The notes beneath the pieces are model-generated. The model ran no database searches and had not been told where the DNA came from. It worked only from the letters and a program-made list of their open reading frames with translations. Made by a program: the position numbers and the translations under genes. From Alviniconcha marisindica (taxonomy: Eukaryota; Mollusca; Gastropoda; Provannidae), in contig JABMCL010002049.1 of the NCBI GenBank assembly GCA_018857735.1, forward strand, positions 857,501 through 921,500: a DNA stretch of 64,000 nucleotides, in the 5' to 3' direction. Shown piece after piece: positions 1 through 13,410 of the stretch. Positions within the stretch are counted from its first letter, which is position 1; every line of letters begins with the position of its first letter.

Positions 1-252
1 GCGGTGAAAGTATGACCCCCTCTTCCGAAAATCCCTAACTGTCAAAAGTCTCTACAAAGACTTGTTTCACGTCGAACTGACTCAGATTCTGGCGGGGACC
101 GAGATCCCAACCTCTGCGCCCCTCTCACCACCACAAAGATCCTGCTCAGTTTGGCACGATATGGGCAGCGGGGTGAGCCATTTTAATGTTTCAAATCGCT
201 GAGAAGACGGTGTCCATACACCGCAACTTCAGAAGCGAAAGAAGAGCGGAAG

Positions 253-325
253 TGGACTCGAACCAACGTCTCGTGTCTGCTTACCACCCTAGCCGTACCG
301 CTCGGTCAAACCGGCTTTGGAATCC
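253..325 (-). repeat. tRNA-derived SINE head or tRNA pseudogene
   Basis: Read on the minus strand, the segment has an A-box-like stretch TGACCGAGCGGT followed about 30 bases later by GGTTCGAGTCC, a perfect B-box core. This is the internal RNA polymerase III promoter arrangement of tRNA genes and tRNA-derived SINEs. The acceptor stem does not close convincingly, so an intact tRNA is unlikely. Identification rests on the two boxes only. Confidence 0.45.
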
Positions 326-469
326 TGAGCCCATGCCTCGTTCGTTAGACTCGTTTAATGCCGAGTAGTCTGATGAAACCAGCCTTCCTGGTTCATTCAT
401 CTTCATTTTCTGTCCCTGATCCTACTCAAAAATAGTGGCGTCAGCGTGCCATGAAAGGTGAATCAGACT

Positions 470-797
470 TTGACTTGTGCCGGATTTGATAGACTGTGGC
501 GGTTCGTCTAGTCAATACCTGTGCCGGATTTGATAGACTGCTGTTCGTCTAGTTGACACCTGTGCCGGATTTGATTGTACTGTAGTTCGTGTAGTTGACA
601 CCTGTGCCGGATTTGATTTTGCTGTGGTTCGTGTTGTTGACACCTGTGCCGGATTTGACTTTGCTGTGGTTCGTGTAGTTGACACCTGTGCCGGAGTTGA
701 TTTTGCTGTGGTTCGTGTAGTCAATACCTCTGTGGTTCGTGTAGCTGACACCTGTGCCGGATCGGATTCACTGTGGTTCGTGTAGTTGAGTCAGTTC
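470..797. repeat. 42-bp minisatellite
   Basis: About seven tandem copies of a 42-bp unit containing TGTGCCGGATTTGATT and CTGTGGTTCGTGTAGTTGA. Copies near 600, 642 and 684 keep an exact 42-bp spacing; the flanking copies are shortened or diverged. The unit length is a multiple of three, so the array reads through as a repetitive minus-strand peptide, which I do not regard as a gene. Confidence 0.85.
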
Positions 798-1151
798 TGA
801 CCTTCTCGGCTGACTGGGCACGAAGCATCAGCCGGGAACTACATAAACTGGCACTACTCTACTCCACTCCAGCATCTGCGTGCATTCTTCTCTGACACAA
901 TAAACTTTGGGTTCTGGGGCTGTCGGCAGCAGCCAGAATCAACAGCCAGAGGCATGGGGTGTGTGTATGTAATGGCCCACTAACCGTCTGCCCGCTTTCA
1001 GGTTTGTTTTGTTCTTTTGGCTGTTTTTCACGTCAGCGTGCGAATGTGATGTCTTTTTGGTGAGGTGGGTGGTTGGTGAGGTCGAAAGGGAGAATTATCC
1101 AGGTGGGCCTAAATGTTATATCAGACACTGAGTAGACCCTCAGTCTGCTTT

Positions 1152-1826
<675 letters not shown>

Positions 1827-3160
1827 TATATTGAGGGTGGTTGGGTGTGGAATGTTTGAGTGTTGTTGTACACATTTATAGTACTTGTCCTTTCGATGCC
1901 ACGTTTTGTTTTTGTTGATAGTGTGCAGCGCCGCGAACTCATAACTGTTTACGGGGTATAGCCTATACAACGGTTATTATTAATATCATCATTATGTGAC
2001 GCAACTTTCGTGCAAAGTGTTAAAGAGGCTGTGCGTGCACCACACAAAAGATAGAACATTTGTTGTTGCGTACTAGAAGTCCTGCTTATCAGTCACCACG
2101 ATCGAAGATAAGTTTTAAAATTCAGTATAAAACCATGATCTCTTCTGCCTGTTGGACAAAGATGAATGATGTTTTGAGAAAGGTAGCACCTTTAATAAGA
2201 AGAACGTGAGGGAAAATCACCACCAAATGATACTGTTTCTGATTTCTCTCACAAAGGGCATCACACAATCGATCGCCAGGATGAGAGAGGTGCAGAAAGA
2301 GAAAGCGGTCGACGATCTTCGGGCCTTGAAAGCCGACGAGAAAGGGTCATCGTCGGTCAGACCAAAACTGATTGGAACTGTTTCCAAGGAAACCGTCTGG
2401 GGAAACTCTTGAGAGACGGGGTCCACGGCGCGAATGCTTTCCCGAACGCGCTGACCTTTACCATCTTGATAACTATGACCTGAACCGAACTCTTCACGAC
2501 TAAATCAAGTAGTGTTGCTTCACGGTTCTCAGTACTGCTATGAACAGCATGTTTCCTTCTGCTCAATGCCAGAAAGTACCGACTTCCTGCGGCGGTTTGA
2601 TCCATTTTATTCCTTTACTCCGCAGGAGTTCAGTCAACGAATGTGGGAGAGAGGAAGAGCCTCATTCTTTGATTCAGTTCAACGGCAAGGCACGTGGAGT
2701 CCGGCTGAGGCAGCTCCCCTAGATTAGCTACAGACTGATAAAACCCTATCAGATTTGGTGCTGTGCTTCGCGAGTCTTTGAAGCGGAGTTGTGCTCATTT
2801 CGGTTTTCTTCTTCGTCGTTTTCAATCAATTTCCGCGAGGTAAATGTATACTCCGCTTAATCACACTAGCTCACTGCCTCCATACCCTGTGAACCGTCTC
2901 TGTTGTTGCCGCGGCTGGTTCAGTAACAACTGCACCAAGGCATCTGCTCATTTAAAACCAGCTCAATAAAGCAGGTAATCACTCTGCCTCTCTGTTTATC
3001 TCCCTGTCTGAACCGCGCTGAATCTCTCTCAGTGAGACATCAAGCAACACCTCGCTGAATCTCTCTCAGTGAAACATCAAGCAACACCGCGCTGAATCCA
3101 GTGAGAATATGCTCCAGCCGAGGAAAAGCGGCAACAGGAAAGAAATGTTGTGACGTAAAG
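1827..3160. other. Gene-poor unique stretch with two short coding-like segments
   Basis: No gene is recognised. Two plus-strand open segments, about 2275-2412 and 2566-2727, have mixed amino-acid composition without repeats. They are in different frames, separated by stops, and match no family I recognise. They could be remnants of a retroelement or of old exons. 'CTGAATCTCTCTCAGTGA' occurs twice near 3018 and 3056 as a short duplication. Confidence 0.3.
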
Positions 3161-3162
3161 AG

Positions 3163-3361
<199 letters not shown>

Positions 3362-3489
3362 CTGCGGAGACAACTCGGCGTTAAACAAGTCCAGCGCAAC
3401 ATCTGGAACAGATTTGACTGTCATCGACTTTTGCCCAAACTGAGCAACCGATTCCCACGTTCGCTGACGTCAACAAGGGGCCTCGGTCA

Positions 3490-4545
3490 ACAAAGAGACC
3501 ACTAGTGACAACAATGCGTTAACAGACAATGAGACTGTCATGTCACAAGAACTTGACAAACACAGAGAGATCACAACAAGGCCATGACCGATATAGAGAC
3601 GACTGCTGCAAGAGCTTGACCAAACATGTCATCACTAGACAAATAAAAGGCAGTGTCATGCAAATCCTAGGCCGACAAACAGACCACTGCAGGACGATCC
3701 ACCACAGTGACCATCGCAAGACCTTGACCGACGACAGGCTATCCCAAGACCTTGACCAACAGAGAGAGACCACTGCACGATGCTGACCTAGAAAGAAACC
3801 ACTGCAAGATGCTGACCTAGAAAGAAACCACTGCAAGATGCTGATTTACCAAGAGACCCCCGCAAGACCTTCGCGAATAAAGAGACCAACTCAAGACCTT
3901 CAGCAACAGAGCGACTGCCGTCAGACCTTCACCAACAAAGAGACCACCTCAAGACCTTCAGAAAAAAGACCACCTCAAGACCTTCACCAGACAGAGAGAC
4001 CACTGCAAGAGCTGTTACCAGAGAGACTACCGCAGACCTTCGCGAATAAAGAGACCAACTCAAGACCTTCAGCAACAGAGCGACTGCCCTCAGACCTTCA
4101 CCAACAAAGAGACCACCTCAAGACCTTCAGGAAAAAAAAGACCACCTCAAGACCTTCACCAACAGAGAGACCACCTCAAGACCTTCAGCAACAGAGAGAC
4201 TACCGTCAGGCCTTCACCAACAAAGAGACCACCTCAAAACCGTCGGCAACAGAGAGACTACCGTCAGACCTTGACCAACACACGACAGAGAGAATACAGC
4301 AAGACGCTGACCTACAAAGAGACAAGTGAAAGACGTTGACCCATAAAGAGACTCCGGAAAGACCTTGACCAGCAAAGAAGACAACTGAAAAGCCTTGCCC
4401 CTCAAATGCAAGACCTGAAGCAAAAACGAAGACTGAAACCACAGCAAAGATGCTGACTACAAAGACACCACTGCAAGATAGTGACAAGTACAAAAAAGAG
4501 ATCACCACCAGACCTTGACCAACAAACAGACCACCGCAAAATTAG
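3490..4545. repeat. Degenerate ~30-bp minisatellite array
   Basis: About 1 kb of imperfect tandem units carrying variants of CAAGACCTTCACCAACA and AAAGAGACCACCT. Copies are most regular between 3,880 and 4,300 and decay outward. An open frame at 3838-4329 is a by-product: its peptide only reiterates Asp-Leu-Gln-Gln and Thr-Asn-Lys-Glu-Thr words. Confidence 0.85.
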
Positions 4546-5600
4546 TTAGTTCTTGGATTTTAAATCTAGTCTTCTCCGATTTGGCGAAAAGGCGATTATT
4601 TTGTAATTTGTTTTTGTTATTTTAGTCATGATTTGTTAGTTGCTTTCTTCTTTTTTTCATCTGCCAGCTAATTCTACCAAAGAATTGCCAATCATTATGA
4701 GTTAAAAACAGATTGGGGTAAAACTCAAGAGTACACCTTTCCTCGTGATTTACTTCTTCTTTTTTTTTTTTTTTTTCTTCTTTTTTCTAGAATGCTGCGT
4801 CAACAAAAGTTAGACATTCCACAGAGATAAAACCAAAATAATTGCAACACACACTGTACGCAAAAAAGCATCCTGATGTTCTATCCGTGACGCCACCAAA
4901 TACATTTTCGTGACGTAAAAATGAAGCACGGGAAAAGAGCACACAACTCGGCAATGAACTCAAGAAACAAGTGTTAGTGATGATGTCCCAAAAGGTCACC
5001 CGATAAAATCAATATAAAATCAACGGCACGTTCAGTCACAAAACGTTTACTGCGGATCATGCGCTTTAACCTGCTTCAAGCACACAAGCAGTTTAGTCAG
5101 TATGGGGAGGATAGTTCCTTTTTAACCCACAAATGCAATACCATGACCACTCACTACAAGGTTAGTTAGTTCCTGGATTCTCAACGTCCACTCAATTTCA
5201 ATCCACCCACTGCAATGCAACCCACAAATGCCGGACCTTGCCCAACAGATGGCGCAGGGAACAGACCACCGGTCAGACATACGGATTTTGGCAGTGACCG
5301 TAAATCATAGACGGTTACGGGAACTGACGAGCCCAAGGTGATTGATGGCCACAGACAGTGAAGACGCCGACAGAGGCAGTTATCTATTTGCCCTGTAATA
5401 GTTTCTACGGGTCTGCGCGCCCCGATGTGGTTTTCAGCCCTGCAGCCGGCAAAGCCTGGGCAATGTCAAATCCAAAAATATCGGGTTTTGAAGAAAGACG
5501 ATGTTATTTTTGTTCTGTCCAAAACTTAGCGAGAACATGATGTATGATGTATACCGGCGTTGTCAGTAGCTGGGGTTCAGCGATTGCGCGCGTAAACGCA
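4546..5600. other. Intergenic, no gene seen
   Basis: AT-rich unique sequence with a T-tract near 4760. The phrase TTAGTTCTTGGATTTTAA at 4546 recurs in variant form near 5163, 9499, 21510 and 24395, so it probably belongs to an interspersed repeat. No coding signal was found. Confidence 0.5.
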
Positions 5601-5604
5601 CGCC

Positions 5605-5618
5605 ACGCGCGCGCGCGT

Positions 5619-5650
<32 letters not shown>

Positions 5651-5782
5651 CACACGCACGCGCACACACGCACGCACGCACGCACGCACGCACGCATGCA
5701 CACACGCACGCACGCACACACGCAAGCACGCACACACGACACACACACACACACACACACACAAAACACACACACACACACA

Positions 5783-5825
<43 letters not shown>

Positions 5826-5848
5826 GCTCTACACACACCACACCACCA

Positions 5849-5924
<76 letters not shown>
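5605..5924. repeat. (CA)n / (CGCA)n compound microsatellite
   Basis: Alternating CA and CGCA blocks over about 320 bp. Open frames here on both strands are pure Cys-Val or His-Thr repeats and are not genes. Confidence 0.95.
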
Positions 5925-5926
<2 letters not shown>

Positions 5927-6104
5927 TATGTTATATGTCCAAATAAATGAACCCACGACCAAGGACCACCCCTCTTTCAAACCCACCTTTGACCAGTTCT
6001 CATGATGGCCTTAACCTGAACAAGGGTTCCAAATTACAGAAATTCCTGTCTTTAATCATCGGCCAGCAAACACACGGCCTTTTTTCAGCTCAGCGAGAGC
6101 AGCT

Positions 6105-6435
6105 GTGACGTGGCTGATGCTCAAATACACATATTCAGCGCTGCTACACTGGTTCCACTTGACGAGGCAGTTCAACTTGGCCACTCTAAGTTGGACAGGA
6201 CAAAGAGGTGTTGTAGTGCATGATCCCACAAACCACAGAGCATGCTCTGCGGTTCTGCCCTCTGTACAAGGAAACACGGACACGGCACTGGCCCTCAATG
6301 AGCCACGTGTGCTTGCAGAAGAGCTCTGAGAGTCCAGAGAGGACCTGCCGCAGACAACCCAATAACATTCACCAGTGCCATCAATCTAGACGTCTGAGGA
6401 TAATCCTGGAACGCCAATGAAGAAGAAGAACGTGA
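6105..6435 (+). pseudogene. Decayed 3' end of a non-LTR retrotransposon reverse-transcriptase ORF
   Basis: The plus strand encodes TTEHALRFCPLYKETRTRHW. The pattern T-x-E-H-x-L-x-x-C-P-L-Y-x-x-x-R-x-x-x-W-P is typical of the extreme C-terminus of Jockey-like LINE ORF2 proteins. The frame shifts downstream, and the element ends in a GAA-rich tail (AATGAAGAAGAAGAA near 6416). A sister fragment lies at 17,870-18,070 with the same order of motifs. No catalytic YxDD box is present, so only a 5'-truncated relic remains. Confidence 0.6.
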
Positions 6436-6473
6436 GTGGGGAAAGTGCTGGTGGCGCCCTGGAGGGAATAAGT

Positions 6474-7020
6474 GGAGGTGTTGTATTGCAAGAGCAGACA
6501 GAGTTAACTCGTGCTGCCACACGGAGGTGTTGTATTGCAAGGGCAGACAGAGTTAACTCGTGCTGCCACACGGCGGTGTTGTATTGCAAGGGCAGACAGA
6601 ATTAACTCGTGCTGCCACACGGCGGTGTTGTATTGCAAGGGCAGACAGAGTTAACTCGTGCTGCCACACGGCGGTGTTGTATTGCAAGGGCAGACAGAGT
6701 TAACTCGTGCTGCCACACGGCGGTGTTGTATTGCAAGGGCAGACAAGTTAACTCGTGCTGCCACACGGAGGTGTTGTATTGCAAGGGCAGACAGAGTTAA
6801 CTCGCGCTGCCACACGGAGGTGTTGTATTGCAAGAGCAGACAGAGTTAACTCGTGCTGCCACACGGAGGTGTTGTATTGCAAGAGCAGACAGAGTTAACT
6901 CGTGCTGCCACACGGAGGTGTTGTATTGCAAGAGCAGACAGAGTTAACTCGTGCTGCTACACGGAGGTGTTGTATTGCGGCTAGGGCAGACAGAGTTAAC
7001 TCGTGCTGCTACACGGAGGT
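6474..7020. repeat. 49-bp satellite array
   Basis: About eleven head-to-tail copies of a 49-bp unit containing GGTGTTGTATTGCAAG, GGCAGACAGAGTTAACTCG and TGCTGCCACACGG. Copies between 6527 and 6770 are nearly identical, which suggests recent homogenisation. Each unit includes the palindrome GAGTTAACTC. Sequence related to the unit already appears at 6207, inside the LINE remnant, so the array may have been amplified from it. Confidence 0.95.
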
Positions 7021-7486
7021 GTTGGACGACGTGGTGATGGTGGTGGGGGGGGGGGGGGGGGGTGGGGGGGGGGGGGCGGGGGGGATCGTGCAGCTACAGA
7101 AAGAACAAGGGGAGGTATTGTATTGCAAGAGCAGACAGAGGTGTTGGACGACGTGGTGATGGTGATGGTGGTGGGGGGGGGGGGGGGGGGGGAAGGGGGG
7201 CGTGTCGTGCAGCTACAAAAGGAACAAGGGGAGGTATTGTATACATTTGTATTCCATGACAGACAGAACTAACTCGTGCTGCTACAGGGAGGTGTCAGAC
7301 GACTTAAGGGGAAACAACATCGTGGGGGGGGGGGGGAGGGTCGATGACATTGGGGGGAGGGGGGCGGGGGGGGGGGGTTGGGGAGGTGTAGTCGTGCTGC
7401 TACAGACAGGCGTTGGATGATGAAGATGGTGAAATTTTGAAGTGTTGGATGACTCGGTGGGAACGGCCCGGGAAGGGGGGAGGGCA

Positions 7487-7535
7487 AGTAAGTAAGTAAG
7501 TAAGTTGGTGTTTTACGCCCAGTCAACCGGTACGA
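7487..7535 (+). repeat. Interspersed repeat with TTGGTGTTTTACGCC core, copy 1
   Basis: GTAAGTAAGTAAGT is followed by TTGGTGTTTTACGCC and GTCAACC. The same arrangement recurs at 27,762-27,805. I associate this core with widespread mollusc repeats, possibly a SINE 3' domain, but that assignment is from memory. Confidence 0.55.
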
Positions 7536-7684
7536 GGGGTGGGGTGGTGCCGCTGGAGGAAGAACAAGGGGTGGTGTTGGAAGACTGGGAGGGGGTGCTC
7601 GTACCGCTCTAGAGAGATCAGGTGGGGGTGCTGGAAGGCTGGATAACAAATCCTTTTCTCGTTCAACAGAGAACATCCTGGATT

Positions 7685-7792
<108 letters not shown>

Positions 7793-7959
7793 CGTGCCGC
7801 TCTAGAGAGAGCAGGGTGGTGGGGTGTTGGAAGGCTGGACAACATGTAGGCTACTCGTGCCGACTACACCGAACCGGGGGCGGCTGGGGAGTGGAGGGGG
7901 GGGGGGGGGGGGTGGAAGTCTGGATAACTTGATAAGTACTCGTGCTGCTCTAAAGAGAA

Positions 7960-8080
7960 AAAAGATAGGCACGCTTCGCCCACTGCCAGAAATGTCTTCC
8001 TTGTTTTGATTTCTACCTTCTTGGTCCATTCACTTTTTTTCTTCTCCAAAACATCTCCCTACTTTTTAGCAGGATGAAGG
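7960..8080 (+). repeat. Interspersed repeat family R, partial copy
   Basis: The segment containing GCACGCTTCGCCCACTGC, 'CTTCCTTGTTTTGATTTCT' and a CTCCCTACTTTTTA end matches 10,090-10,210 closely and 46,605-46,690 more weakly. Three copies in one window mark it as a dispersed element. No coding sequence or terminal repeats were recognised. Confidence 0.6.
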
Positions 8081-8384
8081 TTAGTTGGGACGGAGCAGCG
8101 GTGAGGTGGGGGTGGGGGGGGTGAGGGGGGGGGGGTGAGGGGGGGAACTTACCGTACCGCCGCACTAGAGAGGACAGCGGGGTAGGGTGCTGTAAAAAGG
8201 CTCCAGGGAGAATAGGGGGAGGTGTTGTGTTGCAAAGGCAAGAGTGGAGAGGAAGCTGTAACCACCACCAGGTGAGACTCCAGCCGAGGCTGAATGACCA
8301 ATTATTTGTGATGTCCTTCAGACGCCGGGGATTCAAGTTATGAGACACGGCCGGGATCAGACTGACTGACCGCTTCAAAGCGCA

Positions 8385-8945
8385 TGCGAGGCGGCCGCAG
8401 CTCAGTGGTTGGTGCACTGCACTGGTCAAGTTATAGTGCAGTCAAAGCACCCACTGGTCAAGTTATAGTGCAATCAAAGCACCCACTGTTCAAGTTATAG
8501 TGCAGTCAAAGCACCCACTGGTCAAGTTATAGTGCAGTCAAAGCACCCACTGGTCAAGTTGTAGTGCAGTCAAAGCACCCACTGGTCAAGTTGTAGTGCA
8601 GTCAAAGCACCCACTGGTCAAGTTATAGTGCAGTCAAAGCACCCACTGGTCAAGTTATAGTGCAGTCAAAGCACCCACAGGTCAAGTTATAGTGCAGTCA
8701 AAGCACCCACTGGTCAAGTTATAGTGCAGTCAAAGCACCCACTGGTCAAGTTATAGTGCAGTCAAAGCACCCACTGGTCAAGTTATAGTGCAGTCAAAGC
8801 ACCCACTGGTCAAGTTATAGTGCAGTCAAAGCACCCACTGGTCAAGTTATAGTGCAGTCAAAGCGCCCACTGGTCAAGTTATAGTGCAGTCAATGCGCCT
8901 CAGCGAGCGTGGATTCGACATCCAGGAGAGGGAGCGGTATTTCCC
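8385..8945 (+). repeat. tRNA-derived SINE head split by a 32-bp tandem array
   Basis: An A-box-like GCAGCTCAGTGGTTGGTGCAC at about 8396 precedes some 15 tandem copies of a 32-bp unit (ACTGGTCAAGTTATAGTGCA plus GTCAAAGCACCC). Immediately after the array comes GCGTGGATTCGACATCC, a B-box-like sequence, at about 8907. The repeated unit is itself the sequence expected between the two boxes, so the array most simply arose by expansion inside the SINE head. Unit spacing is exactly 32 bp in the copies I checked. Confidence 0.7.
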
Positions 8946-9210
8946 AGAAAAACAACACTCCTAGTGCTATTTTTTCACGAAGAAAAATACACAACCTTCA
9001 GTGTTTTTCTTTCTCCTGCCACACACACACACACTACGCCAGCCGAGACTAGGTCAGAGGGAAGACTTTTTTCCCCAGTTCTTCCGAGTCGACACTCGTG
9101 CGGAGTCATCAGTGCCTGCACAGCCATACGTACCCGCAGTTGCGCGCGTTACTGATTCCCATGAACAATCGAACTTTCCCGTAAGCCGTCGTGGTTGAGT
9201 CTAACGGCCG

Positions 9211-9246
<36 letters not shown>

Positions 9247-9508
9247 GACAGACAGAGACAGACACTGAGACAGACAGACAGAGACAGACAGAGACAGAGA
9301 GAGGAGGAGCCTAGACTGAAAGCCGGCTATTTCCTAGTGGCGACATACGAGAGAAAGGGGGGGGGGAGCGAGAGAGAGGAGGGAGGGAGGAACGGGAGAA
9401 GAGAGAGACTGGTGTGTGTGTGTGTGTGTGTGCTGGTCAGTGGGGGAGGTAGACTGAAAATCGCGGTGGAACATAAGGCAGAGTGCTGGAGAGAGTAATT
9501 AGTTCTTG

Positions 9509-9591
<83 letters not shown>

Positions 9592-9960
9592 GGGGGGGGG
9601 GGAGGGGGGTCACAACAGCAGGGCCGCTGAGCATGATCAGAGTGATGAATTGCGGCTACTCCCAGCGGAACAGGAAATCAATCAAAACGTCCAGTTACCA
9701 GGCCTTCCCTGTCAGGACAAGACGGGTTGGCCGGTGGCCGGAGTCCACTGCACATCATGCCTGACTGTCCACACATGTCAGATAACAGCCCCCTCCCCAA
9801 TGCTTTGTCTGCCACGGAAGTGGATAGACAGACCCCAAACGCTCGTAGCCACTGTGCGTAAGAGTTTCCCTGTACTGTCTGTTATTGTACTGTAATAAGT
9901 GCATTGGTTCAGGAGCATTACTGCGTCATTTTAGATTTACTGTGTTGTAACTGTGTTGTT
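8946..9960. other. Intergenic with microsatellites
   Basis: Contains (CA)n at 9212-9243, a GACA-rich tract at 9243-9302, a G-run near 9358, (GT)n at 9413-9431 and (GA)n at 9515-9588. The unique stretch at 9630-9900 is open on the plus strand but matches no family I know. Confidence 0.6.
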
Positions 9961-9964
9961 CCTG

Positions 9965-10215
9965 GCTTGTTTCGTCCTGATCGAGGTCCCAGCAGTGGGA
10001 TACTGCGGATGCAGAAATTAAGATCCCCTTTGTTGAGAACTTAGAGCTGACAAACGTTTTCCCTTTAAATCCTGAAGTAGGTCAGAATATAGACATGCAC
10101 GCTTCGCCCACTGCGAAGAATTTCTTCCTTGTTTTGTTTTCTGCCTTCTTAGTCTTTTCACCTTTTTTTCTTTTTTCTTTTCTCCGAAACAGCTCCCTAC
10201 TTTTTAACAGTTTTA
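9965..10215 (+). repeat. Interspersed repeat family R, long copy
   Basis: Shares GGATGCAGAAATTAAG, a TTGTTGAGA...AGAGCT segment and GCACGCTTCGCCCACTGC with 46,480-46,690, in the same order. The second half is also shared with 7,960-8,080. Confidence 0.6.
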
Positions 10216-11444
10216 GTTTTGACTGATGCAGTTTCCCGTGTCACGTTGTAAATAAAGTTAAATGTAAGTACTGATATGTGCTAATTATTGACTGTTTTAG
10301 CTTGATTGTCATGTCTTTGCGGCTACTGACTCATTGCGTTGTGTTTAGAACTGTGAGCCAACTTTTTATCTGGAAAAAATCAGGTGAACACAGAATATCA
10401 CAGAAGTTCGAACGAGAGAGAGAGAGGGAGAGATGGGGGGCGGAGATGGGGGGGGGGGGGGGGGGTACTGATTCAGATCATTTCAATCTTTTTCTCAGGA
10501 AAGCTACAACTTATTCAGTCACGGGCGCTTTCTGCAGTCCCGTCTGAAGTTACAGCCAGCTGCATCCCGTCTTCGGAGAGTCACCCGACATGACTTGTAC
10601 AGCGAACCTGACTGCCAGCCACCCACGCCGAAAAAAGCCAGAACGTATACACAAGTGACTGGCCAGGTGAGCGAGTACACTGCGGCTGACGACTAAAGGC
10701 TTCAGGTACAAAACTATATGACTGTAGACACTCACACGTCACCGCCATGCCCCTCCTGTAGACACTCACACGTCACTGCCAGCCTTGGGAAAGCCACATC
10801 CCCATCCCCATCCCGACCACCTCCGCATACGTAACCTGTCGGCAATGCGGTCTGAGGAAATGCCTCCCGGTTTTCTCCAGTCTTGCCGCTACCACTTTGC
10901 CGCCGCCACCAACCCCTCCCCGCCATCAACAACTTGGGATGTTAGGGGTGCAGGGTCTCTTGCCAAACTATCCGCGAGTCGGAAACAGCCCAGCGGTTTG
11001 TATCAAGTTCGCTGTATCAAACTGACTACTACAGTTTTTTGCACGTGCGATCCGGTGCAACGCTGTTCAGCCCGACAAATCCTCTCCATTTATTTTCCCT
11101 GGCAACCACACTGAATGGGATTTGGTTTGACTGAGGCTGCTAAAAGGGGAGAACAGGGAAGAGGGATTAATCATTATGCTCTCGGCCGTTTCCATTACCA
11201 CGGCAGTACCGTGATCATTGGAATTATGGTTTTCAGCGCGAGCAGAACGAAGAATCCATACCGCGTACCAATCAGTAACACCCCCACGATCCCTCGAAAT
11301 GAAGTTGCGAGGAGAGGTGCGGTTATTGTGACCACTTTGCCCGACTCAAAGTCCTTTTCGGCTCTGGGTTGTTTGTAATGAGATCAGTAAAAGCCGCCGT
11401 GCACACCGGTAGCACTGACTTGTAATCGCCACGTGTTGCGCGCG

Positions 11445-11484
<40 letters not shown>

Positions 11485-11508
11485 CAACACCACCACACAC
11501 ACACACCC

Positions 11509-11553
<45 letters not shown>

Positions 11554-12340
11554 CAAAACACACACACACACACACACACACACTACCACCACCACCACCA
11601 CCACCACCATCACTACAACAAAAAGTAGGCTATACAAGAGGAACAAAATCAAGTTCAGACTGATGAGAATCCACACCAGCATCTCACTGGCAATGCCGAT
11701 CTGTCGGCTGAGAGAATTAAACTCACAGTCGCCAGGCACTGACTCAGTAGCGGTCGGTCAGCGCCTTGTGACGGGGGCAATGGCTGTGATGATGGTGGCC
11801 CGGCCGCAGCCAGTGACACCGACAACAATGACGGTGATGGCCCGTCGAGATGGTCACAACCATGTTTCCTTTGTTTGTTTGGCTGTTTGTTGCCAACAGT
11901 GTTGATACCAATGACAATTATATGAAATGCGATGCAATGTAATGTCAAAGAGTAGTATAAAGCTCTTACACCTAACGTGACCCCGAAGCACACAATACAA
12001 TAGACACGACTGACAGCAACTATGATGACGCTAATTACGATGACAACAACAATGAGTGCCAGAATCTTCACTGAGACTGATGAAGGAGGGCACTTACTAT
12101 GAAGGAAAGAAGAAGAATACACTGTGGAAAGCATCGGAAGGATGGTTTAGGGGTGTGGGGTGGGGGGCGTGGGGATGGGGGGCGTGAGGTTTGCCCAAGC
12201 CGCACAACAACCAAGCGTAATTCTTCTTTCTTTTCTTTTTTACGTATGTATGTAACGGTTTGCTTGCCAGAAGAAGAAGAACAACAACAGAATACAAAAA
12301 TAAATACTCTTATTATCTAGATAAAAAAATAAAAAAACGG
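10216..12340. other. Intergenic, no gene seen
   Basis: Mixed unique sequence with (GA)n/G-tract at 10,415-10,465, a small direct duplication of GTAGACACTCACACGTCAC (10,724 and 10,757), (CA)n at 11,446-11,582 followed by a CCA-triplet run to 11,608. Several open frames exist, but none shows splice-flanked coding structure or a recognisable domain. Confidence 0.5.
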
Positions 12341-12800
12341 CATTCAAGTTTTAAAAAAATATATATATATTGTATGACAATTATATCAAAGAATACTATT
12401 ATATAATACACGAAATATATTTTTTTAAATACATTTTTTTCAAAATTATATTATACACGGTATATTAAAGCATACTTTTATATTATAAACGATATAATAA
12501 AGTATATATTACTACATTCTACGCCGTATGTTAATCGTAGCGCCCGCTGGCACAGGATTCAATTTGCCTCCTGCTCTACGGCGCTTTGGGCTCATTTACA
12601 GATGAAACGCGGCTTGAAATATTTTGATTCTTTCAAGCTGCTTGGCAGCATATATTTGTTTTTCTTATCCAGACAGTCAAACTCGATCAGTTCTTGATAA
12701 GGCGATCGAAGAAAGATTAAAAAAATTAATTAATTAAAAGCTGAATCCCGCGACCTGCATAATACATATATATATATATATGTACATAAAACCCGGTTGC
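12341..12800. other. AT-rich, low-complexity stretch
   Basis: Runs of A and T with TATATA tracts at 12,360-12,370 and 12,766-12,782. The TTAATTAATTAA phrase near 12,725 is palindromic. Nothing coding is seen. Confidence 0.6.
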
Positions 12801-12807
12801 AGAAGAT

Positions 12808-13052
<245 letters not shown>

Positions 13053-13410
13053 GGGCGAGGGGGGCCACTCAGAACTTTCGTATTCTCAACCGGCTACAGG
13101 AATTTTGTACCTTTATTTCATTGAGACAAAAGCACACTTTGGGGAAGTAAATGCCACCAGATTTAGCGTTGTTGCGTTCTTTTCTATCAAAAATCTAGAT
13201 TGTCTAGACAATATTGCTTCACTGAAAAATGCAGACATTTCACTTTATTGAGAGAGAGAGAGAGAGAGGGTGGAGGGGAGAGATAGCAGAGAGAAACTGT
13301 GAGCAGACGACTCTAGTCGAGCTGGAGTGAGCGATCGAGGAAAGGAAAGGTGGAGAGAGATTATTTCATACTCAACATTCACTGAGTCTGGATAAATTGA
13401 GTCCACTCAC

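Noticed and set aside
2206..2727. Two plus-strand coding-like segments as exons of one gene
   Set aside because: They are in different frames without convincing splice sites linking them, and neither is recognised.
3838..4329. 163-codon plus-strand frame
   Set aside because: It is a read-through of the ~30-bp minisatellite; the peptide only repeats the unit.
5504..6005. Open frames of 150-160 codons on both strands
   Set aside because: Created by the CA/CGCA arrays; no splice or start context and no real composition.
8420..8892. Regular 32-bp repeats suggestive of a CRISPR array
   Set aside because: The units are directly abutting with no unique spacers, and the genome is eukaryotic.
11655..12134. 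159-codon minus-strand frame with a hydrophobic stretch
   Set aside because: Hydrophobicity comes from GAT/GAC/ACA-rich simple sequence on the other strand; no domain or flanking splice structure.
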